From assembly GCF_000813125.1 (NCBI RefSeq), contig NZ_BASE01000012.1, forward strand, positions 1-64,000: DNA of 64,000 nt, given 5' to 3'. Positions 8,341 to 17,929 of the stretch are shown here, in pieces; within the stretch, counting starts at the first letter, position 1; each line of letters begins with the position of its first letter. The notes beneath the pieces were generated by a model that was given only the letters and a program-made list of their open reading frames with translations, was not told the DNA's origin and ran no database searches. This DNA comes from Mesobacillus selenatarsenatis SF-1. GTDB taxonomy: Bacteria > Bacillota > Bacilli > Bacillales > Cytobacillaceae. The position numbers were made by a program, and so were the translations under genes.

Positions 8341-8556
8341 GTCCTTCCTCCCTGTTTACAATACCTTACTTATCATTCTCTTTATGGTTGATTAATTCCT
8401 CTTTGGAATTGTAACTGAAAGTTTAGGTTGTGTTTATTTTCGTAGTTTATGATGTTCATAGTTAGGGCTCAATCCGAATTCTGTGGTTACATGATATCGC
8501 GGAAAGAGTGCTGACTATTGACCAAATTTCAGTAACGAACATAGGAGGATATATTA

Positions 8557-10677
8557 ATGAAGAAAATGCTTTATTCCATCACAGACTGGGTTTCAACGAA
8601 ACGCGGAATGTGGATCACAATCATCGCCTGGCTGGTATTGATGGTGGGCTTGAGCGCGGGTCCAAAGCTAGGAGATTACAAAGTGACCAACTTTCAATCT
8701 TTGCCGGATGATGCTCAATCCATCATCGCACAGAATAAGACCGAGGATTTTTTCCCAAATGAACAGGGTACTCCAGGTATTCTTGTTTTCCATAATGAGA
8801 ACGGCGATATCAATCTCGATGAAGTCAATCAAATCCTTGATGGGATTATTTCAGAAGATATTGAAGGAATCAACAACATCGTTGATACTCGTTCCCTTCC
8901 GCCGCAGGCGCTTGAGGGGTTCATCTCCGAGGATCAATCAACGATGATTGTCCCGATGGAACTAGAGCAAGGGCTGGGCAATGATGAATATGCCGAAATC
9001 AATGACCGAGCAACCGAAATCGGAACAGGCATTGCTGAGAAGCTTGAAAACACAGCCTTTTACATCACTGGTCCTGCCGGGATTGCAGGAGATACCATCA
9101 AGCTTTTTGAGAGGGCAGATTTCGTGCTGCTGTTGGCAACTGTCGGAATTATCCTGGTTCTGCTGATTGCCATCTATCGTTCGCCGCTATTGGCTTTCAT
9201 CCCATTATTGGCGACAATCATCGTCTACCAGGTTGTGAACCAGAGTGTCGCCCTGTTGGGAGCAGGAGGCCTGGAAATCAATAATCAGACGACCTCGATC
9301 ATGAGCATCCTGCTATTTGCAGCGGTCATTGATTATTCTTTATTTGTTTTCTCCCGGTTCCGCGAAGAGCTGAATCATTATGAAAATAAATTTGATGCGA
9401 TGAAGCATGCTATGCGCGCAACAGGAGAGCCTGTGTTCTTCGCGGGCGGGACCGTTTTGGCTGCGATGCTTGTGCTCCTATTTGCCGATTTCCGCGATTA
9501 TCAGAACTTTGCACCGATCTTCGGTACGGCGATGTTCTTCATCATGCTCGCCTCCGTTACCCTGGTGCCTGCATTGTTCACCTTATTTGGACGCAAAGCG
9601 TTCTGGCCGAAAGTACCTAAGTATGGTTTAGAAAAAGAGATCAAACACGGCGTTTGGGGTCCGATTGCCAAATTCGTTGTCAGAAAGCCTGGCTTATCTG
9701 GCGGTGTAGTCGGCGTGTTCCTGATCCTTTCCGCTTTGAATATTTTCAATCTCGATTATGAATTTGACATGGTGAAAAGTTTCCCTGAAGATTTGCCTTC
9801 AAGAGTTGGCTATGAAATAGTAGAACAGAGATATGATAAGGGAGAACTAGCCCCTTCCACACTGTTGATTGAAAGCAGCAACTCACTCACTGAAGAAGAT
9901 ACGATGAAAATAATCGAAAAATTTCAATCTGAAGTTGGAATTGCTTCGATTCGACCTGCCGGTTTAACTGAAAATGGAGAAGCGGCAAAGTTCAGTATTG
10001 CATTAGCAATGAATCCATACAGTGTTGAAGCGATGGACTATATGGAAGAGCTGCTGGATCAAACTCCGAAAATACTCGAAGACCTCGGCATGGACGCAAA
10101 GGCATATTTTAGCGGTGTCACACCGAAGCTGTTAGATGAAAGGGAAATCAATAACAGTGACCTCATTAAAATCGTTGTACTTGAAACAGTATTGATTCTG
10201 GGATTGCTAATCGTCTTGACTCGCAGGCTGAAAATGCCGATCTATATGATGGCAACCATCTTGCTTTCTTATGTATCCGCACTGGGTCTAGGCATTTTCT
10301 TGATCGACGTCCTGTTTGGTTTTGAGTCCATCAGTACGCGTGTACCGGTATATGCGTTCATCTTCCTTGTCGCACTGGGAATTGATTATAATATTATCCT
10401 GGCTTCGCGCTATATCGAAGAACTGAAGAAACATAACGTGAAGGATGCTCTGGAAATCTCAATCCGGAATACAGGCGGTGTCATTTCATCTGCGGGGGTT
10501 ATTTTAGCGGCAACGTTCGCAGCCTTGACGACTATGCCAATCGCTGACCTGTTCATCTTCGGTTTCATAGTTGCTGTCGGCATCCTGATCGACACCTTCC
10601 TCGTACGAGGGATGCTATTGCCTGCACTGATCCTTTTCTTTGAAAAAGACAAACAAGCGAGCCGCAATACTCAATAA
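8557..10677 (+). CDS. MMPL family transporter (YdfJ-like)
   Basis: A 706-residue RND-superfamily exporter with two repeats, each made of one membrane helix, a large extracytoplasmic loop (about residues 35-185 and 395-540) and a cluster of five helices. The conserved IDYSLFVFSRFREEL (about 260) and IDYNIILASRYIEEL (about 610) carry the proton-relay Asp-Tyr pairs. Length matches B. subtilis YdfJ. AGGAGG precedes the ATG. The next genes encode a response regulator and sensor kinase, so efflux is probably controlled by that pair. Substrate is unknown; related proteins export lipids or toxic hydrophobic compounds. Confidence 0.9.
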   Translation: MKKMLYSITDWVSTKRGMWITIIAWLVLMVGLSAGPKLGDYKVTNFQSLPDDAQSIIAQNKTEDFFPNEQGTPGILVFHNENGDINLDEVNQILDGIISEDIEGINNIVDTRSLPPQALEGFISEDQSTMIVPMELEQGLGNDEYAEINDRATEIGTGIAEKLENTAFYITGPAGIAGDTIKLFERADFVLLLATVGIILVLLIAIYRSPLLAFIPLLATIIVYQVVNQSVALLGAGGLEINNQTTSIMSILLFAAVIDYSLFVFSRFREELNHYENKFDAMKHAMRATGEPVFFAGGTVLAAMLVLLFADFRDYQNFAPIFGTAMFFIMLASVTLVPALFTLFGRKAFWPKVPKYGLEKEIKHGVWGPIAKFVVRKPGLSGGVVGVFLILSALNIFNLDYEFDMVKSFPEDLPSRVGYEIVEQRYDKGELAPSTLLIESSNSLTEEDTMKIIEKFQSEVGIASIRPAGLTENGEAAKFSIALAMNPYSVEAMDYMEELLDQTPKILEDLGMDAKAYFSGVTPKLLDEREINNSDLIKIVVLETVLILGLLIVLTRRLKMPIYMMATILLSYVSALGLGIFLIDVLFGFESISTRVPVYAFIFLVALGIDYNIILASRYIEELKKHNVKDALEISIRNTGGVISSAGVILAATFAALTTMPIADLFIFGFIVAVGILIDTFLVRGMLLPALILFFEKDKQASRNTQ

Positions 10678-10722
10678 GGGATCGGGAGGCCTCCTCTCCC
10701 ATTCCCTAAGGAGGCTTTAATA

Positions 10723-11394
10723 ATGAGAGTACTAGTTGTTGATGATGATATAAATATTCAAAGACTCGTGACCATCCATTTAACCAGAGAGGGATATCAA
10801 GTATTCAAGGCTGATGACGCTGAGGAGGCTTTATCCCTGCTCGAAAAACAAAATGTCGATCTTGCGATTGTCGATGTGATGATGCCAGGCATGAATGGAT
10901 TTGATCTCACAAAGATCCTGACACGTGATTGGGAGATTCCTGTCATCCTCCTGACAGCGAAAGACCAGCTTAGCGACAAGGAAATAGGATTCCTCTCGGG
11001 CAGCGAGGATTATATAGTAAAGCCTTTTGAAGTGAAGGAGCTGTTGTTCAGGGTTGCTGTTGTTTTAAGGAGGATGCAGCGGGTCTACGACTCGGTCATT
11101 CAGGCCGGCAATATGAAGATTGACCGCAGCAGCTTTGAAGTGGAGATCAACCAGGAGACCATTCTGTTTCCGTTGAAGGAATTCGAGCTGCTTACCATCC
11201 TTGCCTCCAGGTTGAATAAAACCACTCCCCGCTCGTTGTTGATTGAACAGGCCTGGGGAGCAGACTATGAAGGCAGTGAACAAACGCTCAATACTCATAT
11301 CAATCGGATCCGGGAACGCCTGAGGAAGCATGGGGCTTCACTGGAAATCTTGACCACCCGCGGAATCGGTTACAGACTTGAGGAATTGAAATGA
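10723..11394 (+). CDS. OmpR-family response regulator
   Basis: 223 residues. The receiver domain (1-115) has the acidic pocket DDD at 7-9, the phosphorylated Asp 51 in IVDVMMPG, Thr in LLTAKD and Lys in IVKPFE. The C-terminal winged helix (about 130-222) ends in HINRIRERLRKHG and the GIGYRLEE hairpin typical of OmpR/PhoB regulators. GGAGG lies upstream. It overlaps the kinase gene by four bases (ATGA), so the two are translationally coupled. It probably controls the upstream exporter. In B. subtilis, ydfJ pairs with a NarL-type regulator instead, so this pairing differs. Confidence 0.93.
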   Translation: MRVLVVDDDINIQRLVTIHLTREGYQVFKADDAEEALSLLEKQNVDLAIVDVMMPGMNGFDLTKILTRDWEIPVILLTAKDQLSDKEIGFLSGSEDYIVKPFEVKELLFRVAVVLRRMQRVYDSVIQAGNMKIDRSSFEVEINQETILFPLKEFELLTILASRLNKTTPRSLLIEQAWGADYEGSEQTLNTHINRIRERLRKHGASLEILTTRGIGYRLEELK

Positions 11395-12785
11395 AGACAC
11401 TATATAGGAAGTTCATCAACGCAACCCTTCTCATCCTGGGAATCAGCATAGTGATTGCTTTCATTCTTGCCAATTGGGTGTATATGACTTCAACAAAACA
11501 AAAAATTGATCAACAGAACGTTAAAATTGCTCGAGAGGTAGCCTCAAGTCTTGAACACAGGCATACTACTCCACATTTAGGCTTTAAAGAGTACTTTGAA
11601 TCAGTCAGTAAACTGGGGTATCAAATCTATGTTTTAAGTGAATCAGGCGAGGAGTTCTTTTTCGGCGAACCATTTTCGGATAAAAACCTTCCTGCTGAGG
11701 CTATGAAGGTGATCGAGGAAAATAAAATCTACCATGGGATGGACGATTCTCCCTCACGCTGGCTGATGATGAGCCATTTCGCCAATCAGCTTGAAAATAC
11801 CGTCGGTGTCCCGTTTATTTTTGACCAGGAAAAATACGGGTTGTACCTTAGGCCAAATAATAAAATGTTATTTTCTGATGTCCATGTTATATTCGCCTGG
11901 TTTTTTGTCGCGGTCTCGATCGTGAGTATCAGCGGAGTCATCTGGTTGTCCAAACGCCTTATTCAGCCAATCACAAAGCTGACAGAAGCGACTAGGGAAA
12001 TCACAAGGGAAAATTTCAACTACCCTTTGAACATCCAGCGGGATGATGAAATCGGTCAGCTAGCCGAAAGCTTCAGCACGATGCAGGTTCAGTTACAGCA
12101 TAATGATGAGTCCCGTAAATCCTTCATCAATAACGTTTCTCATGATTTCCAATCACCTTTGATGAATATTCAGGGATATGCCGAGCTTTTAAAAACGCAG
12201 GAGCTTGACGAGGAACATCTGGAGTATGTCCAAATTATCGACCAGGAATCCAAGAGGCTGTCCAATTTGACGAAACAACTGCTGCTTCTTACCTCCCTGG
12301 ATCAGAAATCCTATCCAATGAAGCTTGGAACCACAAGGATTGACACACAAATCAAAGAAACGGTAAGAAGGCACCAATGGCGGTTGGAGGAAAAAGAGAT
12401 TGAAATCTCTTACCATCTCCCCCCTTCACCTATACTGGTTGATCCGGAACTTATCATGACAGTTTGGGACAATCTGCTCACCAATGCGATTAAATACAAC
12501 CAACCAGGCGGCAGCATTTTTATCCGAATTGCGCAAAACGAAGGTTGCTTAATCATCACTTTTGCAGATACCGGAATTGGAATGACCGAAGAACAAGCAT
12601 CAAAAATTTTTGAACGTTTCTACCGGGTTGATGCTGCACGCAAAAAGGGTGGAACAGGGCTGGGGCTGTCAATTGTCAAACAGATTATCGAATTACACAA
12701 TGGAAGTATTAAAGTGGAGAGTGAGATTCAATCAGGGACGACATTTACGATAACACTTACTGTAGAAAAACAAACGGAGGAATAA
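11391..12785 (+). CDS. Sensor histidine kinase
   Basis: 464 residues: membrane helix 10-31, extracytoplasmic sensor region to about 165, second helix about 168-190, HAMP (SKRLIQPITKLTEA onward), HisKA with the phosphoacceptor in FINNVSHDFQSPL (about residue 248; note Phe after His-Asp where Glu/Leu is usual), then HATPase_c with N box (DNLLTNAIKYN), G1 (DTGIGM), F box (FERFYR) and G2 (GTGLGLSI). It acts with the response regulator whose gene it overlaps. All catalytic boxes are present. Confidence 0.93.
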   Translation: MKTLYRKFINATLLILGISIVIAFILANWVYMTSTKQKIDQQNVKIAREVASSLEHRHTTPHLGFKEYFESVSKLGYQIYVLSESGEEFFFGEPFSDKNLPAEAMKVIEENKIYHGMDDSPSRWLMMSHFANQLENTVGVPFIFDQEKYGLYLRPNNKMLFSDVHVIFAWFFVAVSIVSISGVIWLSKRLIQPITKLTEATREITRENFNYPLNIQRDDEIGQLAESFSTMQVQLQHNDESRKSFINNVSHDFQSPLMNIQGYAELLKTQELDEEHLEYVQIIDQESKRLSNLTKQLLLLTSLDQKSYPMKLGTTRIDTQIKETVRRHQWRLEEKEIEISYHLPPSPILVDPELIMTVWDNLLTNAIKYNQPGGSIFIRIAQNEGCLIITFADTGIGMTEEQASKIFERFYRVDAARKKGGTGLGLSIVKQIIELHNGSIKVESEIQSGTTFTITLTVEKQTEE

Positions 12786-12789
12786 TTAA

Positions 12790-13032
12790 ATCAAATATAA
12801 GAAACTCTTAGCTATTCAGAGCGTAACAGGCATGGTTGGCTCACTGGGACCCACCGTCGGTATGTGGCTGTATAACCTCAACCCATTCAACATGGACGAA
12901 ACACTTGTGATGATCCTGTTCATCTCGGGAGGATCACTGCTGTTGCTCGCATTTATCCTGTTCGTTTTTGTTACCTTTTTTATCGAAAAGACGGAAACTA
13001 GGATTGTGAGTTCGCAAACTGTCGCTAAATAA
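12790..13032 (+). CDS. Small two-helix membrane protein with an apparent ATC start
   Basis: The best-placed reading frame begins at 12790 with ATC, nine bases after GGAGG at 12776-12780, and encodes (M)KYKKLLAIQSVTGMVGS and on to VSSQTVAK, 80 residues with two membrane segments. The first ATG in frame is at 12832 and has no ribosome binding site; starting there would remove the basic N-terminus and half of the first helix. ATC is a very rare start, so a mutated ATG is likely. The gene is five bases from the kinase stop and ends the MMPL operon. Confidence 0.6.
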   Translation: MKYKKLLAIQSVTGMVGSLGPTVGMWLYNLNPFNMDETLVMILFISGGSLLLLAFILFVFVTFFIEKTETRIVSSQTVAK

Positions 13033-13053
13033 TAGCCTGCATTCAATAAAAGG

Positions 13054-13087
13054 GAATGACCTGCATACCAGAGCAGGTCATTTTCTT
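13054..13087. terminator. Bidirectional terminator between convergent genes
   Basis: AATGACCTGC, loop ATACCAGA, GCAGGTCATT with A-rich and T-rich flanks. It sits between the MMPL operon (plus) and the GNAT gene (minus) and serves both. Confidence 0.9.
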
Positions 13088-13093
13088 TATAAA

Positions 13094-13876
13094 TTAACGA
13101 TTTTGAAGCTCGATAATGCTTTTCCCGCCTAAAAAGGCATGTCCTGTCATCAGTGTCATGACTGTATCAAAGCCATAACGATTATATACCTTTTCAACCC
13201 TTTCATTAATAGGAAAAACCCATAGGTTTTCAAAGCCCTGTTTTTGTACTTGTTGTTGAATATGTTGAATGATATAGCCAATTAATCCTTTTCCTCGGTA
13301 TTCCTCTAATGTCGCTACACTCTCCATTCGCGCTTGTCTGCCGTGAGCAAAAATACAGGCAGTGGAACAGGCGACACCATTGTACCTTAACAAAAAGTGT
13401 TGATAAGCAGGATGATCGAACTCTTCCTTTAAAGCCTTTTCGCGAACTTCACGCCCGCCAATTTCTTTGATGCTGCATTCGATCTCTAATGCTTCTTGAT
13501 AGTTTGCTTCGGTAACTTCTTCAATCGAAATAGCATCATTTCTTTCCAGGTTCATCACTTTTTGATCCCATAATTGTACAGGACTTGGCAATTCCTCATA
13601 TCCAAATCCTTTTGATTTTAATTCACGTATCAGAGCAGGTTGTTCATCTGGAGTGTATATGTAAAATCTAGGAATAATGCTTTTTTCCTGATAAAAGGAA
13701 ATGACTTCATCAACTACTTTTTCTGGATAATCCACTGGTTTGCGCACATGGGCATGATTCGCATCATAATAGGCAGGCTGATTTTCATTTAAAAATAGAA
13801 AACCCCACTCCCTGTCGTGACGAGCAGTAAAGGTAGCAAGGTAAGCAAACTCCAGATCCAATATTTTATCTAACAT
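13094..13876 (-). CDS. GNAT family N-acetyltransferase, two-domain
   Basis: 260 residues from the ATG at 13874-13876 (GGGGA nine bases upstream; earlier Met codons overlap that site). GNAT motif A is ATLEEYRGKGLIGYIIQHI with the R-G-K-G pyrophosphate loop, followed by the NRYGF motif B. The N-terminal part resembles that of the other two-domain GNAT at 3080-3898. Acetyl acceptor unknown. Confidence 0.85.
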   Translation of the reverse strand: MLDKILDLEFAYLATFTARHDREWGFLFLNENQPAYYDANHAHVRKPVDYPEKVVDEVISFYQEKSIIPRFYIYTPDEQPALIRELKSKGFGYEELPSPVQLWDQKVMNLERNDAISIEEVTEANYQEALEIECSIKEIGGREVREKALKEEFDHPAYQHFLLRYNGVACSTACIFAHGRQARMESVATLEEYRGKGLIGYIIQHIQQQVQKQGFENLWVFPINERVEKVYNRYGFDTVMTLMTGHAFLGGKSIIELQNR

Positions 13877-14099
13877 GTAACTCATTCCCCTCATTCCATT
13901 GTCTTGAAAGACACAAGATAACGAAGCAATCCAAGATTGACTTTAACATAAATATCCAAGTTCAGAGGTTGTTTCATTATATAATAGTAAAGGACAGACA
14001 AGACATACCACTTCCCTTCAATATCTGGCTCTGGCTCAGCGTATGTCCGCCGGTCGGCCTAAAAGTGAAATTGATTGAGTTATTTTTTTTTGCGAAAAA

Positions 14100-14129
14100 T
14101 GAAACCAACATACCCATTCTGAACGACAT
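14100..14129 (+). promoter_or_regulatory. Candidate ECF-type autoregulatory promoter
   Basis: TGAAAC at 14100-14105 and CGAC at 14124-14127, upstream of the ECF sigma gene. ECF promoters commonly read TGAAAC, 16-17 bases, CGT; here the gap is 18 bases, so the match is imperfect. Confidence 0.3.
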
Positions 14130-14160
14130 ACTAGTGAAAATAACTTTTGGAGGTTGCCCA

Positions 14161-14739
14161 GTGAGTGAGGAACAGAAACTAATCAATCAAATCCGGGCAG
14201 GAAATGGAGATGCATTCAGCCAGCTGGTTGAAAGTCTGCTTTCGTCTGCTTATCGGACGGCTTATCTTATACTTGGTTCGCGGGAGCTGGCTGAGGATGC
14301 AGTCCAAATCGCCCTAGAGGACTGCTATCTCAGCATTATACGTGATGTGGAGATCCGCCATTTTAAAGCGTGGTTTTACCGGCTTGTCTATACCCGTTCG
14401 ATCGATGTTTACCGAAAGCAAAAGCGAAATCAATTTATTGATATTGAGGAAAATCCAGAAGCAATCTCCAAGATGCAATCCGGATCAGCACAGGAAATAG
14501 CTGTTGAAAGTGAAACAAAGCAGGAACTGCTACAGTTGATTACCCATTTAAAGGATGACCAGAGAGTTCCTTTACTGCTGTTTTACTATGAAAACTTGTC
14601 AATCAAGGAAATCAGCCTCATCCTCAATGAAAATACCAATACGGTTAAAACAAGGCTGTCACGGGGAAGGAAAAAGCTCGGAGAACTGATGAAAAATCAT
14701 AGCCACTTTCAAATGGAGGGAAATACTTATGGGATATGA
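14161..14739 (+). CDS. ECF-type RNA polymerase sigma factor
   Basis: 192 residues from GTG at 14161, seven bases after GGAGG; the frame is open further upstream but without a ribosome binding site. Region 2 is at about 20-85 (SAYRTAYLILGSRELAEDA, then FKAWFYRLVYTRSIDVYRK), region 4 at about 125-180 with the helix-turn-helix LSIKEISLILNENTNTVKTRLSRGRKKL. It overlaps the next gene by 11 bases, the usual arrangement for sigma and its membrane partner. Confidence 0.92.
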   Translation: MSEEQKLINQIRAGNGDAFSQLVESLLSSAYRTAYLILGSRELAEDAVQIALEDCYLSIIRDVEIRHFKAWFYRLVYTRSIDVYRKQKRNQFIDIEENPEAISKMQSGSAQEIAVESETKQELLQLITHLKDDQRVPLLLFYYENLSIKEISLILNENTNTVKTRLSRGRKKLGELMKNHSHFQMEGNTYGI

Positions 14740-15838
14740 TAAGGATAAAAGGCAGATCCCTAATTCGCTGCAGAAGTTTACAAAAGAACTGCCAGGGAGA
14801 TTTGCAGCTGGTGAATTTGATGATGAGCGGAGTGATCGAGTTGTCCGTGAGCTTGAAGGGTTCGATAAAGCTTTTAAAAAGCAGTGGACATTTTGGAAAA
14901 AAGCAGGTGTTACGACTGCCGCGATCGCAGCCAGCTTCATGTTATTTGTGGGTTCAGGGTTCGTCTCCCCTACGATGGCGAAAATGGTATCAAAGATCCC
15001 TCCGTTAAGCTCCATCTTTAATAGCCCCGAGCAAGACTTGTCAGAAAGACTGACTCAGACCTTGAAAAAAGAAGGATATCCTGTGAAGCAAGTGAACGAG
15101 TTTGTCGGCGGCAAGGATGAAGGCATCATCATTACATTAGATGCCTCAGAAAAACAGTATCAGGAGATGCAACATGATGTTTTAAAAATCGGACATGACA
15201 TGGTAAAGAGCAAGGAATTCAAAGGAACGAGAATCGAGGATTATTTTGTAAAAGTAAGACCTCATCGCGAACCTTCTGAAGAATGGAAACAGGAACAAGC
15301 TGAAATCGAAAGGGAAACCGATGAGGTGTTCCAAATCGTCCAGGATGCCCTGAAACCATTTGATTACCAGAACTCTGTCGGTTATATGAAAGATGAAGTG
15401 GAACTTGAAATCCCAAGTATCGAAAAGCAGGAAAAAGTGGATCAAATCAAAAAGGCTGTAGAGGATGCCCTCACTGCAAACGACAAGGATGATGTAAAGG
15501 TCACTATCAGGAAGTTTGATGTGGTCAAACGAGAACAATACGCCCTCTGGAGTGATGCGGTTGGAGGAATTGGTCATGAATTCAAAACCTATAAAAAATA
15601 CAAAGTCTCCGGCGTCGGCTATAAAAGTAAAGATGGGCTGATGACCATTTTCATCACCATGAAAATGAAAAGCACTGACAAAGAAGCAGCCGAACACGCC
15701 ACAGACCTTTACACAATGGCCGAGGAATTCATCAAGTCAGACGAAATATGGCCAAAAGTAAAACAAGATCCATATAGGATTGTCGTAAGGACCAAGGATA
15801 AAAAGGAATTTAATATTGAGGAAAAGCAATTTAAATAA
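14729..15838 (+). CDS. Membrane-anchored partner of the ECF sigma factor (DUF4030-like)
   Basis: 369 residues: a cytoplasmic N-terminus of about 70 residues, one membrane helix (about 71-90, TTAAIAASFMLFVGSGF), and a large extracytoplasmic part rich in Glu and Lys containing two similar alpha/beta units. It resembles DUF4030-containing anti-sigma-like proteins of Bacillus as I remember them. The translational overlap with the sigma gene supports an anti-sigma or sensor role. No zinc-binding HxxxCxxC is seen, so it is not a ZAS-type anti-sigma. Confidence 0.75.
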   Translation: MGYDKDKRQIPNSLQKFTKELPGRFAAGEFDDERSDRVVRELEGFDKAFKKQWTFWKKAGVTTAAIAASFMLFVGSGFVSPTMAKMVSKIPPLSSIFNSPEQDLSERLTQTLKKEGYPVKQVNEFVGGKDEGIIITLDASEKQYQEMQHDVLKIGHDMVKSKEFKGTRIEDYFVKVRPHREPSEEWKQEQAEIERETDEVFQIVQDALKPFDYQNSVGYMKDEVELEIPSIEKQEKVDQIKKAVEDALTANDKDDVKVTIRKFDVVKREQYALWSDAVGGIGHEFKTYKKYKVSGVGYKSKDGLMTIFITMKMKSTDKEAAEHATDLYTMAEEFIKSDEIWPKVKQDPYRIVVRTKDKKEFNIEEKQFK

Positions 15839-16142
15839 ACAAAATTGGATACAAAATGTCCATATTTCTTAAGCTGTTCTACCACCCGACAAAGATAAGA
15901 AAATGGCTACCATAGATACCAGGCTATATAAAAAAACGCTTCCGGGTGCAATCGGAAACTCAATGTACAGCAAGATGCTTGAAGTGCAGCGGCCAATAGA
16001 ATAAGAAATGATCTACTCAAACATTTGCCAGTGCAGGGTAGGTCATTTCTTTTTATTTGCAGAAATTACTTCAAACCATTGGGACAAGCCAAAGTTTCAT
16101 AAAAGAAAGAAACGCAGGGTATCCCCCACGCTTCTGATGAAA
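15839..16142. other. Intergenic region, 304 bp
   Basis: Holds the terminator of the sigma operon (16005-16056). I see no gene or further signal. Confidence 0.6.
16005..16056 (+). terminator. Intrinsic terminator of the sigma operon
   Basis: GAAATGATCTAC at 16005-16016 pairs with GTAGGTCATTTC at 16038-16049 (12 bp, one T-G pair), followed by TTTTTATTT on the plus strand. Confidence 0.8.
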
Positions 16143-17225
16143 TTATGGCTGAAACGGGTTATATCCGTCAATGGCGTAAATAAGCCAGCCTGTAGCCGAA
16201 ACGGATTCCACACTTTTCATCGTCCAGTATCCATTATTCGTGCCAAGCAGAGAGTAAGGCACTCCGCCAGTTCCATAAAAATCCTGAATTTTGATGATTT
16301 CATTTAAGAAGTAGTTTGCATCCGCTGTTCTTCCATCCATCTTAAAGGAAACGACCATCTGTCCTTGCCCTTCAAACCATACATCATCTTTATCACTGTC
16401 AAAATCGAATCCATCAATCGTAATTGAACTACTTTTTACCCTCTTCGTTTGTAAATTCCGATGAGTATTCATCACATAGTCTAAACCACGATTATATTGA
16501 TAAATACCTGTCGTGCCCAGTGCTTGCACACCCCAAGCATTCGTATCCATTGGATTATTTGGATCATTGCGGCCTGCCCAGAAATATCCTTCTGTGTCCT
16601 GCCACACTTGATCATCTAAAAATGACTTTACTGCTGCAGCTTCTTGTGTGTAACCGTAGTGCTTCAGCATGGCATACGCATCTTGGTTGTGTTCAGTAGA
16701 TGCCCAAGTAATTACATTATCAGCAGTATCCAAACCACCGTTAATTCCACCGTCTGCTTGCTGGAATTGGAGCGACCAGTCAATTGCTTTCAGCGCCATA
16801 TTCCGGTATGTCACCGTATCCCCTGTATCCTTTTCATATTTGGCAACAGCCATCACAACCCACAGGACCGGTCCGACATGCTGATTATATTCTTGAACAG
16901 ATTTATTATTGCAATAGTACGCTGTATACCAGGAGCCAGATGGTGTTTGCAGACTTTTCAATGAATCCAAAACTGCCTTTGCGCCTGCATGATCCCCTTT
17001 TAACAAAAAGGCAATCGCACCAACAGCCTGGTCGTAGGTATACGATATTTGCTGTGAATCAGAAAAACTATCAATAAGCCCCGTTGTGCACTGCTGGCCC
17101 TTTAACCAATTATATGCATTGACAGATGCTGTTTCGGTTGTGGAAACGGCCGAGGTTACAGACGCTGATGAATCAATGAGTATCACACATATCAAAATCA
17201 TCACTAAATTCTTTATCTTAAGCAT
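16143..17225 (-). CDS. Secreted alpha/alpha-barrel-like protein, probable glycoside hydrolase
   Basis: 360 residues from ATG at 17223-17225 (GGAGG six bases upstream; the frame is open further but without a site). A signal peptide (LVMILICVILIDSSASVTSA) is followed by repeated helical units with Trp, Gln and Asp at helix ends: WLKGQQC, YTYDQAVGAIAFLL, WSLQFQQADGGINGG, MDTNAWGVQALG. This is the look of a six-hairpin (alpha/alpha) glycosidase. I cannot assign a GH family or catalytic acids. Its place beside a GH1 beta-glucosidase, a LacI regulator and a sugar ABC transporter, plus an operator upstream, suggests it cuts a beta-glucan outside the cell. Confidence 0.7.
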   Translation of the reverse strand: MLKIKNLVMILICVILIDSSASVTSAVSTTETASVNAYNWLKGQQCTTGLIDSFSDSQQISYTYDQAVGAIAFLLKGDHAGAKAVLDSLKSLQTPSGSWYTAYYCNNKSVQEYNQHVGPVLWVVMAVAKYEKDTGDTVTYRNMALKAIDWSLQFQQADGGINGGLDTADNVITWASTEHNQDAYAMLKHYGYTQEAAAVKSFLDDQVWQDTEGYFWAGRNDPNNPMDTNAWGVQALGTTGIYQYNRGLDYVMNTHRNLQTKRVKSSSITIDGFDFDSDKDDVWFEGQGQMVVSFKMDGRTADANYFLNEIIKIQDFYGTGGVPYSLLGTNNGYWTMKSVESVSATGWLIYAIDGYNPFQP

Positions 17226-17567
17226 AACTTTCCTCCTGTTCTTTTTTAAAACTAACTCTTTACATATAGACAGGGTCATTTGGGAAGAAAAAAAACAGAT
17301 ATGATTTTTTTGAAAAGCAGTCTCAAATACCTTCATTCATACCGAAACCAATCAATGCCGTAACAGAAATTAGCTCATTTCAGTTAAAAAATAAACTGGT
17401 ATAATCCTCTGAATACCATCCCTCCTTCGAATGAATTTCTTGCTATATATCTATTAGATTTGTATCTAATTGCAAGAAAACGGACTCAATTACAGTGTGG
17501 ACTCCAATACTAAAACGTTCGGGATCATTCACCGCAAAGGTGCATCTTTTTTATAAATTTCATTCAA

Positions 17568-17581
17568 GGAAAGCGGTTTCA
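17568..17581. promoter_or_regulatory. Candidate cre (CcpA) site
   Basis: GGAAAGCGGTTTCA; its complement TGAAACCGCTTTCC differs from the cre consensus TGWAANCGNTNWCA only at the last base. Confidence 0.5.
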
Positions 17582-17726
17582 TTAAATATAATACTATAAT
17601 CCTTTTTATAATAAATCAAATCATATCCATCGCGGAGATTATGAAAGAAATATGTAAAAAATCCATTTTTCATGTTGTGATGTGTGGATTTTTATCAAAA
17701 AAACCTCTAAAAGTATCAATTTTTGC

Positions 17727-17740
17727 GGAAACCGATTTCC
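17727..17740. promoter_or_regulatory. LacI-family operator, site 1
   Basis: GGAAACCGATTTCC, a palindrome differing at one base pair from the sites upstream of the ABC operon (24354, 24619). It is a likely target of the adjacent LacI-type regulator. Confidence 0.65.
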
Positions 17741-17905
17741 TTTTAAGGAACAACGACCTATATGACTTATTTAAAAATAAGAAAAAAGAAGCGAAAGGAT
17801 TCTCTAAACCGCGCACAATGCCTAGGACATTTTAAAACCGAAAAAACTCTTGGAAGATATTTATATGTTGACCTTACACACGATTTCATAATTGAACAAA
17901 AAAAA

Positions 17906-17929
17906 GAGCACAAAAACCTTCTTGTGCTC
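17906..17929 (-). terminator. Terminator of the LacI-type gene
   Basis: GAGCACAA ... TTGTGCTC stem with a run of T on the minus strand directly after. Confidence 0.88.

Noticed and set aside
13969-14160. N-terminal extension of the sigma factor
   Set aside because: No ribosome binding site, no sigma-like sequence; GTG at 14161 has GGAGG.
15182-15697. 171-residue ORF antisense to the sigma partner gene
   Set aside because: A shadow of the Glu/Lys-rich coding strand, giving Phe/Leu/His-rich nonsense.
16107-16133. Terminator for the secreted protein gene
   Set aside because: Only GGG/CCC would pair; the apparent arms do not complement each other.
17641-17835. 64-residue plus-strand ORF
   Set aside because: It spans a LacI-type operator, has no family likeness and no convincing ribosome binding site.
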